A stretch of DNA of 64,000 bases, from assembly GCA_905214955.1 (NCBI GenBank), contig CAJMON010000004.1, positions 10,267 through 74,266 of the forward strand. Reading direction: 5' to 3'. Below are positions 26,769 through 35,916 of this stretch, in pieces. Positions within the stretch are counted from its first letter, which is position 1. Each line of letters opens with the position of its first letter. Position numbers and translations under genes: made by a program. The notes below the pieces were generated by a model. It did no database searches and was not told where the DNA came from. It saw only the letters and a list, made by a program, of their open reading frames with translations. This DNA is from an uncultured bacterium (GTDB taxonomy: Bacteria; Bacillota; Clostridia; Lachnospirales; Lachnospiraceae).

Positions 26769-27869
26769 TTACTGCAGTTCTGTCTTGACACACTCCAGAG
26801 CTGCTTCAATGACTTTGTCCATGTCATAATACTTATAATTGCCCAGTCTTCCGCCAAAGATTACATTTTTTTCCTGGTCAGCCAGTTCCCGATATTTAGC
26901 AAACAGCGTATTGTTTTTCTCATCGTTGATGGGATAATACGGCTCAATGCCCGGCTTCCACTCTGAAGAATATTCTCTGGAAATAATGGTTACCGGCTGT
27001 TTTCCAAATTCAAAATGTTTGTGCTCAATGATTCTGGTATAAGGCACTTCTCGGTCCGTGTAATTGACCACTGCATTTCCCTGATAATTTTCCATATCCA
27101 GTTTTTCGGTTTCAAAGCGCACAGTACGGTACTGGAGAGTTCCCAGCTTATACTGGTAAAATTCATCAATCATACCGGTAAATACGGTCTTCTCTGCCAC
27201 ATCCGGATTTTCTTTGATAAAAGCAAAGTAGTCCGTATCCAGCTGTACGTCAGCGCCTTCCAACATCTTCTCTACGATCTTGGTGTAGCCGCCCATGGGA
27301 ATTCCCTGGAACCGGTCGTTGAAGTAGTTGTTGTCATACATAAAACGGAAAGGCAGACGCTTGATGATAAAAGCAGGAAGCTCTGTACAGGGACGTCCCC
27401 ACTGTTTTTCGGTGTAGCCTTTGATGAGCTTTTCGTATACATCTTTTCCAGCTAAGGACAGGGCCTGTTCCTCTAAGTTTTTCGGCTCTGTAATGTTTAA
27501 CTCTGCTCTCTGTTCGTCAATTTTTGCTTTTGCCTCTGCAGGAGTCTTAACGCCCCACAGCTTGCTGAAAGTATTCATGTTAAAAGGCAGGTTGTACAGT
27601 TCATCCTTGTACACAGCCACCGGAGAGTTGATATAGTTGTTGAACTCTGCAAACTGGTTGATGTAGTTCCACACTTTCTTGCTGCTGGTATGGAAAATAT
27701 GGGCTCCATATTTGTGGACATTGATGCCTTCCACGTTCTCACAGTAAATGTTTCCTGCAATGTGGTTTCGTCTGTCAATCACCAGGCAGGTCTTTCCTGC
27801 TTTTACTGCTTCATGGGCAAATACGGCGCCGAACAGACCGGCTCCTACAATCAGATAATCGTATTTCAT
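26769..27869 (-). CDS. glf: UDP-galactopyranose mutase
   Basis: Flavoenzyme converting UDP-galactopyranose to UDP-galactofuranose (EC 5.4.99.9). 366 residues from the ATG at 27869, with GGAGG 8 bases upstream. YLIVGAGLFGAVFAHEA is the FAD-binding GxGxxG loop. RRNHIAGNIYCE, KYGAHIFHTSSKKVW, MGGYTKIVEKML and VIFGGRLGNYKYYDMDKVI are family signatures, the last containing the conserved Arg and Tyr near the active site. It supplies the donor for the GlfT2-like enzyme at 29215-31023. UDP-Gal itself must come from genes outside the window. Confidence 0.96.
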   Translation of the reverse strand: MKYDYLIVGAGLFGAVFAHEAVKAGKTCLVIDRRNHIAGNIYCENVEGINVHKYGAHIFHTSSKKVWNYINQFAEFNNYINSPVAVYKDELYNLPFNMNTFSKLWGVKTPAEAKAKIDEQRAELNITEPKNLEEQALSLAGKDVYEKLIKGYTEKQWGRPCTELPAFIIKRLPFRFMYDNNYFNDRFQGIPMGGYTKIVEKMLEGADVQLDTDYFAFIKENPDVAEKTVFTGMIDEFYQYKLGTLQYRTVRFETEKLDMENYQGNAVVNYTDREVPYTRIIEHKHFEFGKQPVTIISREYSSEWKPGIEPYYPINDEKNNTLFAKYRELADQEKNVIFGGRLGNYKYYDMDKVIEAALECVKTELQ

Positions 27870-27894
27870 GTTCTTTTCCTCCATGTTCTGCTTT

Positions 27895-29079
27895 CTATTT
27901 CAGAATGTTCTTCAGTTTTTTCAAGCCCTGCTTTCCCAGACGGTATCCCCTCCGAAGCGCATCATACACCGGCCTTGGCTCTTCCCTATAAAGGTTGTCT
28001 TTCTCCTCTTTCACCGGCATCGCAAGGGCATCCTCCAGCCATTTTCTGGAGCGGATGCGTTCCCTTTCCAGAATCTGGGAAACCTTTGTGTAATCCATGG
28101 GCTTTAACAGCTTTTTCTTCTTTTTTACATCCAGAGGATTCTTTAAGAACCGCTCTTTTAAGCCAAATACGTGGGCTAAGGAATCCATTCTGGAATTTCC
28201 CCTTCCTTCATTTCCAAAGCAGACAAAGTCTTTCTGAAAAAGGATGGCAAAGCTGGCTCCGTGACAGGAATCCGTCACAAAATACTGGCAGTTTTTGATG
28301 TTGTACAGCCAGTCTTCCACCTGAAGGTGCTCCACCACGCCGTTTAAGGCAAGTTTCTTTTTATTTTCCTCAAATCCCCGCTCTCCGTCCAACATAATGA
28401 CCATGGGCAGACCTAGCTTTTCCGCCAGATACTGAAGAGCCTCCCGCTTTTTCTCATCTGGGTCAAGAATGTAGGCTGCCAGGAAGGGGCCTTTTTTCTT
28501 TTCTCCTCTGGCTGCTGCTAAAATAGGCGCAAATATGGCCGGATCTGCTGCAAATACCGGGTCTAGCACCCACTCTGCCTTGAGACCGAAAGTGTGGTTT
28601 ACAATTCCCACAGCATCTTCTTCCCTTACGGAAATAGCGTCAAACCGGGAAAGGTATTTTCTTGCTTTTTCGATCTCCTCTTCTGGCGCAAAAAAGCCAG
28701 GATGACCAAAGGACGCCCCATAGGCAATTTTCTTTTTCTCATCCCGGACAAAATTCAAGTAAAACGCCCCCCGGTAATGGCGGCAGATGGCAAAATTCCA
28801 CACCTGATCCGACCCCATCAGGAAGATGTCTGCCTGATCGTTGAGCTTTTTTAAATCTTTAAAATCGCAGGCCGGAAAAATCTGGTAATATTCTTTTGCA
28901 AACCGTCTTCCATCCGAAAAAAACAGGGGATTGTCCGGTGCAAAACCCGGCCGGTCAATCATAAAGACCTCATACCCGAAAGACGCAGTGAGGCGGTTCA
29001 GGGAATAGTAGGTCATCAAGCTTCCATAATTGCTGCTCCACCACAGGCCAAAGATGGCTGCCCGGTGCTTTTTTTCCAT
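27895..29079 (-). CDS. Polysaccharide pyruvyl transferase family protein, second copy
   Basis: 394 residues from the ATG at 29079, with AAAGGAG 8 bases upstream. Paralogue of 24076-25257: AIFGLWWSSNYGSLMTYYSL, MGSDQVWNFAICRHYRGAF, AYILDPDEKKREAL and VTDSCHGASFAILFQKDF. The conserved Phe of the D-S-F-H-G segment is Cys here. Since the second copy keeps the His it may still be active, perhaps on another sugar. It ends 25 bases before the glf start. AYGASFGHPGF matches AYATSFGSSRF in the paralogue. Confidence 0.85.
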   Translation of the reverse strand: MEKKHRAAIFGLWWSSNYGSLMTYYSLNRLTASFGYEVFMIDRPGFAPDNPLFFSDGRRFAKEYYQIFPACDFKDLKKLNDQADIFLMGSDQVWNFAICRHYRGAFYLNFVRDEKKKIAYGASFGHPGFFAPEEEIEKARKYLSRFDAISVREEDAVGIVNHTFGLKAEWVLDPVFAADPAIFAPILAAARGEKKKGPFLAAYILDPDEKKREALQYLAEKLGLPMVIMLDGERGFEENKKKLALNGVVEHLQVEDWLYNIKNCQYFVTDSCHGASFAILFQKDFVCFGNEGRGNSRMDSLAHVFGLKERFLKNPLDVKKKKKLLKPMDYTKVSQILERERIRSRKWLEDALAMPVKEEKDNLYREEPRPVYDALRRGYRLGKQGLKKLKNILK

Positions 29080-29172
29080 AGAACCGCTCCTTTGCATACG
29101 ATAATGTTAAGTTCGATGCCTTACGGATTGTTCCGTACTTTGTACTCTCACATCTCCGTTGCCACTTCGGCC

Positions 29173-29205
29173 GGTGCTAAACGTGTGCCACTGGCACACA
29201 GCACC
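29173..29205. repeat. Two-tier hairpin in the gap before 29079
   Basis: GGTGCT (29173-29178) pairs with AGCACC (29200-29205), and GTGTGCC (29183-29189) with GGCACAC (29193-29199) around a 3-base loop. There is no U-run. The 135-base gap around it (29080-29214) has no gene and looks like a fragment of a dispersed intergenic element. No second copy is in this window. Confidence 0.45.
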
Positions 29206-29214
29206 CTGGCATCA

Positions 29215-31023
29215 TCATTCATTCAAATACTCTCGCCAGAAACTTGCACTGGTCAGCTCTTTGTAATGATTCCGGTAAGACTGCTTTGCCTGCTCATATT
29301 CTTTGTCAATCCGTTTAAACATGGCAAAGAGCTTCTTGTAGCTTACAAAAAATTCTTTGATGCTGCGCTTGGTCTTAATACTGTTCCCAGATGCATCGGT
29401 AAATACCACTTCCGGCGCCCGGAACATGGCATAAATGTTGTTGTAAGGCGGAACCACCGGCACTTTTTTCTTTGCCGGAAGGAAATAGCCGTTTGCGGTG
29501 ATCATCTGGGCCGCCTTTTTCAGGGGATTGATGTATCTCACATCCGCATCAGAGCTTAAGCTCTTCCAGTCATAGTCCAGTTCTGTGATTCCTTTGTAGC
29601 CGATAAATGCACTCTTCGGCTGTGCCTTGTAATTCATGGATGAGATTTCTTTGTGCAGTTCTACCGGGTCCTGTTCTTTGAACCACTGGATGCCTTTTAA
29701 GAAATCCTCCACGCCACGCAGGTTCATATCCACATACTGATAACGGTAGCGGGCAATGTTGCCACTTACCCATTTCAGCAGAATTTTCTTAAATTCCCCT
29801 GCCCCATAATCCGGATAGTGGATGGCATTGGTAATGGCCAGATTCCGGATGTCATAGTATTCCAGAAAACCTGCCATTTTATTTTCAAAAGCTTCATGCC
29901 ATACGCCGATGCCGTTTAAGAAAATAAACTTTTTCTTTCCCACCCGGAGTCCATACTCCACATCGTCTCTGTGGATGAATATAGGCAGCGGCAGGTTGTC
30001 ATTGTCAATGCAGCGAAGAGGAATGCAGGTATACCACCATCCAGTGTACTCTGTCGCCAGCTCCTGTTCATTCAAAAGTAGATTTTCCGGAACCCGCAGA
30101 TCCATGAAATGATGAAGCGCCTGAATATTTCCCCGGTTCCATAATGCACCGGATTCGTACTGTTTGTACGGCATATCCAAACGCAGAATGGCTCCGCCGA
30201 TGGTATAGTCCTTATACTCCGGCTTTAAAAGCGAAAGAAAGCGGAAATTGGTCTCCAATGCCGCAGGTTCAATCACTGCATCGTCGTCCATCAGTACCAC
30301 ATGGCTGATGTCTCTTGCTTTCTGGAGGGCTTTTGCTTCCAGAATACCGTGAGTAAATCCGCCCACGCCTCCCACATTTCTTCCAGGGGTAATCCGCACA
30401 TACTCACCGTCTCCAAGATCCGTATCCAGCGTCCCCGCGTTATCTGAAATAAACACATACAGATGTCGGTACAGGGGAGATTCCGGATTTTCCAGAATGG
30501 CTTTTTTCAGAACCCGAAGGTTTCTCTCCACAAATTCTTCTTTTCGGTAGGTGCAGATGGCTGCTGCAAAATTGATGTTTAAGTTTACCGGAACCATGTT
30601 GGAAGCAAAGTATTTACCTCCCAGAATCTTTCCTCCATCCATCATGCTCCTGCAGGAGAAGGAAAACATGCCAGTATTCCGGTTTTCTCCAAAATGAAAC
30701 ACAAACTGCTGGGGTTTATCCGCGGAAACATTGGCTTCTGTCAACACTCTGGTCTCCATGCGTCCCCGCTCCAGCCAGTGGTATTTTAAAGACACGCAGA
30801 AATTCCCCTGCAGTTCCAGCGCAAGTTCCAGCTGCTCCAGTACCGTATATTTTTTCCATTTTCCAGTGGAGAAGCTGTTAAAGTATGTGTTAAACGCCAC
30901 CTCATCTCCTGCCAGACAACTTAAAGACCCGTCATCCATGACCACAACGCCTTCACTTCTGCGGTAATACAGTTCTTCGTCTGTATCAATCTGCTCTGGC
31001 AGCAAAATCCGTTTAATATCCAT
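29215..31023 (-). CDS. GlfT2-like galactofuranosyltransferase (GT2)
   Basis: 602 residues from the ATG at 31023, with GGAG 5 bases upstream. An N-terminal beta-rich domain (about 1-150) precedes the GT-A fold, as in GlfT2. Signatures: NFAAAICTYRKEEFVERNL (151-169), NVGGVGGFTHGI (216-227), DDD at 246-248, HRDD at 351-354 followed by VEYGLR, and the candidate catalytic W-H-E at 375-377. A helical C-terminal part (about 430-602) completes the family layout. GlfT2 polymerises galactofuranose from UDP-Galf. Here it lies beside glf and an ABC exporter. Whether it makes a galactan or adds single residues cannot be seen. Confidence 0.88.
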   Translation of the reverse strand: MDIKRILLPEQIDTDEELYYRRSEGVVVMDDGSLSCLAGDEVAFNTYFNSFSTGKWKKYTVLEQLELALELQGNFCVSLKYHWLERGRMETRVLTEANVSADKPQQFVFHFGENRNTGMFSFSCRSMMDGGKILGGKYFASNMVPVNLNINFAAAICTYRKEEFVERNLRVLKKAILENPESPLYRHLYVFISDNAGTLDTDLGDGEYVRITPGRNVGGVGGFTHGILEAKALQKARDISHVVLMDDDAVIEPAALETNFRFLSLLKPEYKDYTIGGAILRLDMPYKQYESGALWNRGNIQALHHFMDLRVPENLLLNEQELATEYTGWWYTCIPLRCIDNDNLPLPIFIHRDDVEYGLRVGKKKFIFLNGIGVWHEAFENKMAGFLEYYDIRNLAITNAIHYPDYGAGEFKKILLKWVSGNIARYRYQYVDMNLRGVEDFLKGIQWFKEQDPVELHKEISSMNYKAQPKSAFIGYKGITELDYDWKSLSSDADVRYINPLKKAAQMITANGYFLPAKKKVPVVPPYNNIYAMFRAPEVVFTDASGNSIKTKRSIKEFFVSYKKLFAMFKRIDKEYEQAKQSYRNHYKELTSASFWREYLNE

Positions 31024-31036
31024 AAAAACTCCTTTT

Positions 31037-31783
31037 TTACTTCTTCTCGTCCATGGACATATAGGCGTCACAGATCGGACCTGCCTCTCCGGACATCACC
31101 ATCTTTCCATGATCCAGCCACAGCGCATGGTCACACAGTTCTTTAACCTGGTCAATGCTGTGGGAAACGAACAGAAGAGTGGTTCCTGAAGAAAGCATCT
31201 CCTCCATACGTTTCTGGCACTTCTGTTTAAACTTGTAATCTCCTACGGACAGCACTTCGTCTACAATCAGGATATCCGGCTTTACCATGGTGGCAACGGA
31301 AAATCCCAGACGTGCTTTCATACCAGAAGAATAATTCTTGATGGGAGAATCTAGAAACTTGCGGATCTCTGCAAAATCCACGATCTCCTCAAAATGTTCC
31401 TGCATTTCTTTTTTGGAATGTCCAAGAACGGCTCCGTTTAAGAAAATATTTTCTCTTGCCGTCAGGTTCGCATCAAAACCTGCGCCCAGCTCAATCAGCG
31501 GCGCAATGTTTCCCCGCACGGTAATGGTGCCTTTGTAGGGCTTCATAATGCCGCTGATGGCCTTTAACAGGGTGGACTTTCCGGAACCGTTGATTCCGAT
31601 TAAGCCCCATGCTTCCCCTTTTTTTACTTTCAGATCCACATCCTGAAGTGCCAGGAATTCCTGGAACATCAGCTGTTTGGTCACAAGGCGCACAAAATAT
31701 TCTTTCAAATTGTCCACCTTCTCCGTGGCCATGTTAAAGCGGATCGTCACTTTCTCCACGTCAATCACGTATTTCTCGCTCAT
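31037..31783 (-). CDS. Polysaccharide ABC exporter ATPase, short form
   Basis: 248 residues from the ATG at 31783 (GGAGGAG upstream; an ATG at 31795 overlaps the permease stop and lacks a site). Walker A GINGSGKST (63-71), signature NYSSGMKAR, Walker B ILIVDE, H-loop FVSHS. It lacks the C-terminal Wzt-type domain of the ATPase at 4029-5405, so it should export without reading a terminal modification, with synthesis and export coupled, as in galactan and teichoic-acid systems (inference from family). It partners the permease at 31795-32589. Confidence 0.92.
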   Translation of the reverse strand: MSEKYVIDVEKVTIRFNMATEKVDNLKEYFVRLVTKQLMFQEFLALQDVDLKVKKGEAWGLIGINGSGKSTLLKAISGIMKPYKGTITVRGNIAPLIELGAGFDANLTARENIFLNGAVLGHSKKEMQEHFEEIVDFAEIRKFLDSPIKNYSSGMKARLGFSVATMVKPDILIVDEVLSVGDYKFKQKCQKRMEEMLSSGTTLLFVSHSIDQVKELCDHALWLDHGKMVMSGEAGPICDAYMSMDEKK

Positions 31784-31794
31784 GTTCTCCTCCA

Positions 31795-32589
31795 TCAGAT
31801 ATACAGGATGAAGCGGTCCTGGTTCTTTTTAAACATTGCAAGTCCTATCACAAATGCTGCGATCCCCACTGCAAATCCTGCCCACACATACTTCGCCTGG
31901 GGCAGGCACTGGCTGTAGATGATGTCACGGAACTGAGTCACATAAAAATACATGGGGTTGAAGTGGGTGATAAAATGCTTCATTGCAGGGTTGTTGTCCA
32001 GCTGCTCAATAGGATAAAACAGCGGTGTGGCATACATCAGCGCTGTGGTAAATGCATTGTAAATGTACTGCACATCCCGGAAAAATACATTTAACTGTGC
32101 CAGGAAAAAGGCGACGCCTCCGCAGAACAGAAACAGCTGCAGCAGAAGAACCGGGAAAAACAACACAGCCCAGGTTACTGGTGTTCTGGTAAAGATCATA
32201 ACGATCACCAGTGCACCCAAGGAAAAGACAAAATCAACCATGGAACTGGTCACTTTCGCCAGTGTAAAAATATATTTCGGCACATAACATTTCTTGATCA
32301 GTGCCGTATTTCCCATAATGGAACGCATTCCCGCATTGGTGGAATCCGTAAAAAAGGTATAAATGGTACGACCCGTGATCAGATAGATCGGATAATTGGT
32401 GATATTCCTGCTGAACATGGCAGAAAACACCAAGGTCAGTACGATCATGATCAGCAGAGGATTTAAAATACTCCAAACATAGCCAAGAACGCTTCTGCGG
32501 TATTTCAGTTTGATGTCCCGGACTACCAGCTGCGCCCACAGGTCCTTGTACTGAAAAAATACATGGACTCTTTTTTTCCAGATGTTCAT
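31795..32589 (-). CDS. Polysaccharide ABC exporter permease (ABC-2 type)
   Basis: 264 residues with six membrane segments. The N-terminus WAQLVVRDIKLKYRRSVLGY is the amphipathic element of the Wzm/TagG/RfbA family. FNPMYFYVTQFRDII near the C-terminus corresponds to the NP-YYI-xxR segment of the other permease. It is clearly diverged from the permease at 5423-6226, so the two exporters are not a recent duplication. Its ATG overlaps the preceding GT2 stop (TAATG), and its stop touches the ATPase gene. Confidence 0.92.
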   Translation of the reverse strand: MNIWKKRVHVFFQYKDLWAQLVVRDIKLKYRRSVLGYVWSILNPLLIMIVLTLVFSAMFSRNITNYPIYLITGRTIYTFFTDSTNAGMRSIMGNTALIKKCYVPKYIFTLAKVTSSMVDFVFSLGALVIVMIFTRTPVTWAVLFFPVLLLQLFLFCGGVAFFLAQLNVFFRDVQYIYNAFTTALMYATPLFYPIEQLDNNPAMKHFITHFNPMYFYVTQFRDIIYSQCLPQAKYVWAGFAVGIAAFVIGLAMFKKNQDRFILYI

Positions 32590-33593
32590 TATTTCCGCCT
32601 TTCCTGTAACCAGAATGCCAGATGTGCCGGAAGATACAGCAGATAGCCGCTGGCCCGAAGAGCCAGAACCGCCTTGTTAGTCACTGCATGATAAATTCCC
32701 GGATATTCTCTTTTCAGCATCTGGTCAAATGCAACCATTTCTTTTTTGATACTTTGACTGTATCCAAAACTTAAGTAAATTTTAAACCGGCTTGCCGCCA
32801 TGCCTCCCAGGGCATTTTCCAGATAGCGCATCACATGGGCCGGAGCATTTTCCTTTTGCTGTTCTTTATAAAAAGCCAGCATTCTTGTGAGAACCCGGTC
32901 ATAATTCTCTGCATTTCTACGCATCCGTTCAATGCTCACGCTCTGCCCCGGAAGCCCGATGCGGTACATGTATACCACATCCTGATAAAAGGTAATGGTC
33001 TTTACATAAGGCATTGGGAAGAGAATATACTCCATATCCACATAGAAGCAGTGCTCGTCAATGGGCGGCATATGCTCTTTTAAGATCTTTGTGCGGATGG
33101 TCATTCCATGCATTTTGATGATAAAGCGTTTTGTAATGTCAGAAAACTGGTATTCTTTCCCATAGACCACATCTTCAAAAGGATGGACAAATTCTTCTTT
33201 TTCTCTGGCAGTGCTGTTGTCAAACCAGCAGTGGTTCGTGGCCACAATGTCCGAATGTTCCTCTTTTAACCAGCCAATGAGCTTTTCCAGAGTTTCCGGA
33301 ACCAGCCTGTCATCACTGTCCACAACCTTAAAATAGGTGCCGGAAGCTTCTTTGATTCCACGGTTGATGGTGGAACCGTGTCCGCCGTTTTCTTTGTGGA
33401 TCACCCGGAAGGTTTCCGGATAACGCCTGGCAAACTGCCCCGCAAGTTCGGCTGAGCGGTCTGTGGAACCATCATTGACAATCAAAACCTCCAGATCATT
33501 CCGGACCGCCTCTCCTGCCATGCTCTCCAGGCATTCTTCAATATATTTTTCTACATTATAAGTAGGTACTACTACTGTCAGTATTTTTTCCAT
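32589..33593 (-). CDS. GT2 glycosyltransferase
   Basis: 334 residues. TVVVPTYNVEKYIEECLESM, LIVNDGSTDRS, NGGHGSTINRGIKEA and KVVDSDDRLVPE are GT-A signatures. The C-terminal stretch ALRASGYLLYLPAHLAFWL is hydrophobic and probably anchors the enzyme. It lies directly upstream of the short ABC exporter and may build the chain that this exporter moves. The G-G-H-G-S-T variant is common in this subgroup. Donor unknown. Confidence 0.87.
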   Translation of the reverse strand: MEKILTVVVPTYNVEKYIEECLESMAGEAVRNDLEVLIVNDGSTDRSAELAGQFARRYPETFRVIHKENGGHGSTINRGIKEASGTYFKVVDSDDRLVPETLEKLIGWLKEEHSDIVATNHCWFDNSTAREKEEFVHPFEDVVYGKEYQFSDITKRFIIKMHGMTIRTKILKEHMPPIDEHCFYVDMEYILFPMPYVKTITFYQDVVYMYRIGLPGQSVSIERMRRNAENYDRVLTRMLAFYKEQQKENAPAHVMRYLENALGGMAASRFKIYLSFGYSQSIKKEMVAFDQMLKREYPGIYHAVTNKAVLALRASGYLLYLPAHLAFWLQERRK

Positions 33594-33611
33594 AAATTTT
33601 CTGATACACTT

Positions 33612-34718
33612 TTACCGATTTTTCATTTTTTCTTTCAGCATACACGGAACATACATGATCTTCTTTCCTACCTTGAAAGTGGTAGACTCTTTCAGCTCTT
33701 TGATTTCCCGTTTCAGACCGGAAATCTGCATGTTCTTTCTATGCAACTGTTCTGCATATTTAAAGGCTTCTGCATTGCGCAGCAGAACCTCAATGAGCGC
33801 CCACTCCCGATCTGTAAAGATCTCCTGGATCAGTTCTCCCTGGGCATCTGCCTCCTGGAACTCCTTCTGGAAACGCTCCAGGTACTCATCTTTGAACTCG
33901 TCGCCGATGCGGTAATAGGAGCTGATGTAGTTGTGGAAGCGTTTGAAAGAAAAATATCCGATATAGCGCTCTTTAAACTCCGGATGTTCATTCAGGAAAT
34001 CATGAATGTAAAGGTATTCATCATTCATACAGTATACTTTTGCCCTGTTGTGCACAGAAGAATTCGGGTTGTCCCGGCGGTTCATGTAATACGGACGGTC
34101 TACAAAGTACATTTTCTTTGCATAGCAGAAGGTCTTGAACCAGAATCCATTGTCCTGGAAAGAAGCCCCCGGTGTCTCATGATGGCGGATGCCGTTTTCT
34201 ACCAGGAAGCTTCTCTTATAAATTCCGCTCCAGGTATTCATGATGAATTTAAAGACAATGGGCTCTTTTGCCGGATCAATGACCCGGTTGTACATGCTCT
34301 TGTCTCCCCACAGAGCATTGTACTGGTTCACCTGTTTTCCGTATTTGTCATGGACAAACCGGCAGAAATCTGCCTTGATCAGATCTAGGTCATATTTCTC
34401 TGCCAGCTCATACAGATCCCCGTACATGCTGGTCTTTACATAATCATCCGGCTCCAGGATCCCCACATAATCACCAGTGCAGTTGTCCAGGCCGATGTTC
34501 ATGCCAATGCCGTAGCCGCCGTTTTCTTTGTCAATGATCTTGATTCTGGAGTCTTTTTCTGCATAGTGCTTCAGAATCTCCAGAGAATTGTCTGTGGAAC
34601 CATCGTTGATGGCAATGATTTCAATGTCTTTTAAGGTCTGATTGATCAGGCTGGTTATACACTGATCCAGATACTCCGCTACATTATAGGTAGGTACAAT
34701 GATGGATACTTTAGGCAT
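33612..34718 (-). CDS. GT2 glycosyltransferase with coiled-coil tail
   Basis: 368 residues. VSIIVPTYNVAEYLDQCITS, IAINDGSTDNS, NGGYGIGMNIGLD and ILEPDDYVKTSMYGDL. The metal-binding motif is E-P-D-D instead of D-x-D-D, a known variant of this subgroup. After the catalytic part comes a short coiled coil (about 315-345) and the tail STTFKVGKKIMYVPCML, nearly the same tail as in the genes at 34711 and 36121. It overlaps the preceding gene by 8 bases. AAAGGAGAG lies before the ATG. Confidence 0.87.
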   Translation of the reverse strand: MPKVSIIVPTYNVAEYLDQCITSLINQTLKDIEIIAINDGSTDNSLEILKHYAEKDSRIKIIDKENGGYGIGMNIGLDNCTGDYVGILEPDDYVKTSMYGDLYELAEKYDLDLIKADFCRFVHDKYGKQVNQYNALWGDKSMYNRVIDPAKEPIVFKFIMNTWSGIYKRSFLVENGIRHHETPGASFQDNGFWFKTFCYAKKMYFVDRPYYMNRRDNPNSSVHNRAKVYCMNDEYLYIHDFLNEHPEFKERYIGYFSFKRFHNYISSYYRIGDEFKDEYLERFQKEFQEADAQGELIQEIFTDREWALIEVLLRNAEAFKYAEQLHRKNMQISGLKREIKELKESTTFKVGKKIMYVPCMLKEKMKNR

Positions 34719-35883
34719 TTTTCTCTCCTTTTAGCAAACACTTGATTTTTCTCGGTATGGCAGTCACAATTCTCCCCACACGGAAAGTCGTGGAGCTGCG
34801 GATTTCGTCAATTTCTTTTCTGGCTGCCTTTAAATTTTCTTCTGCTTTGCGCTTCTGCTCCTGGACACCGGCCAGCTTTGCCGCATTTTCCCGGTAAGTT
34901 TCCAGAAGATATGAAAAACAGGTTTTTCCTTTCATCTTTTCCAGCCGGTCATAGCAGGCAAGGTTTCCCTTGTACAGGCTCCGCTCATGATCCAGCCATT
35001 TAAAATCCTGCAGGCATTCTCCGGTGATCAAGTCGTACACCTTTTCAAATCCAGGACCCTCAATGGTATCCAGATTCCAGAAAGCAAAGTGCAGGGTCCA
35101 GTTTAAGAATCCTTTTTCTACTTCCTGGTAGGCACCGATACGCTTTAATTCTTCCTGCAATGCCTTGGAGGCCTCGTAAAAGCATCTCCAGGAACGCTCT
35201 CTGGTCACAGACAGGGAGCCTTTTACATGGATTCTGTGGTGAATCAGCTTTTTGTCCAGCACCGAAATCTTCTCTGCTTTTGTCAGGGAAGAAAACACAA
35301 AAAACAGATCGTTGGAAGTGCGCAGGTTCTGAAACCGCAAGTATTCGTCCTTCATGACAAAATCTCTGCGGTACAGTTTGTCCCACGCCCATCCCACGAA
35401 TACGGTAAAGGTATGATCCGGAATGTCGTGATAGGAAAATGGATCCTTCCCAGGAAGCTGGCTGCTTTTCACAGAGTAATCCATTGGAATGTAATGTTCT
35501 TCGGTATCATCGTACCGATCTCCCCGGAAAACGGTGATGTCCGCCTTTTTCTCTTCTGCATGGCGGTAAGCCACCATCAGCATCTCTGGTTCGAAAAAAT
35601 CATCTGCATCCAGAAAGGAAAGATACTCGCCTTCCGCATGTAGAAGCCCGTTGTTTCTGGCTGCTCCGGCTCCTGTATTCTCCTGATCAAGTACCAGAAC
35701 TCTGGAGTCCTTCCTGGCATATTCTTTCAGAATGTCTAAGGTGCCGTCTGTGGAACCGTCGTTGACACAGATCACCTGAATCTCCTTTAAGGTCTGGGCC
35801 AGGATGTCATCCAGGCATTTTCTTAAATAGGTTTCTCCATTATAAACGGGAATAATAACGGAAACCTTGGGATTTTCTTTCAT
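34711..35883 (-). CDS. GT2 glycosyltransferase with coiled-coil tail, first gene of a transcript
   Basis: 390 residues from the ATG at 35883, with GGAGAGGAG upstream. The predicted RNA start (near 35910) lies at the alternative in-frame ATG at 35910, which makes that start unlikely. VSVIIPVYNGETYLRKCLDD, VCVNDGSTDGT, GAGAARNNGLL and FLDADDFFEPEM are GT-A motifs. Residues about 345-372 are a coiled coil, followed by STTFRVGRIVTAIPRKI. It is a paralogue of 36121-37272 and of the first half of 13683-15977. Its own promoter at 35917-35945 follows a MITE-like element. Confidence 0.88.
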   Translation of the reverse strand: MKENPKVSVIIPVYNGETYLRKCLDDILAQTLKEIQVICVNDGSTDGTLDILKEYARKDSRVLVLDQENTGAGAARNNGLLHAEGEYLSFLDADDFFEPEMLMVAYRHAEEKKADITVFRGDRYDDTEEHYIPMDYSVKSSQLPGKDPFSYHDIPDHTFTVFVGWAWDKLYRRDFVMKDEYLRFQNLRTSNDLFFVFSSLTKAEKISVLDKKLIHHRIHVKGSLSVTRERSWRCFYEASKALQEELKRIGAYQEVEKGFLNWTLHFAFWNLDTIEGPGFEKVYDLITGECLQDFKWLDHERSLYKGNLACYDRLEKMKGKTCFSYLLETYRENAAKLAGVQEQKRKAEENLKAARKEIDEIRSSTTFRVGRIVTAIPRKIKCLLKGEKNA

Positions 35884-35916
35884 TTTCTCCTCTCCTTGGG
35901 CGAAATTCATGACCGT

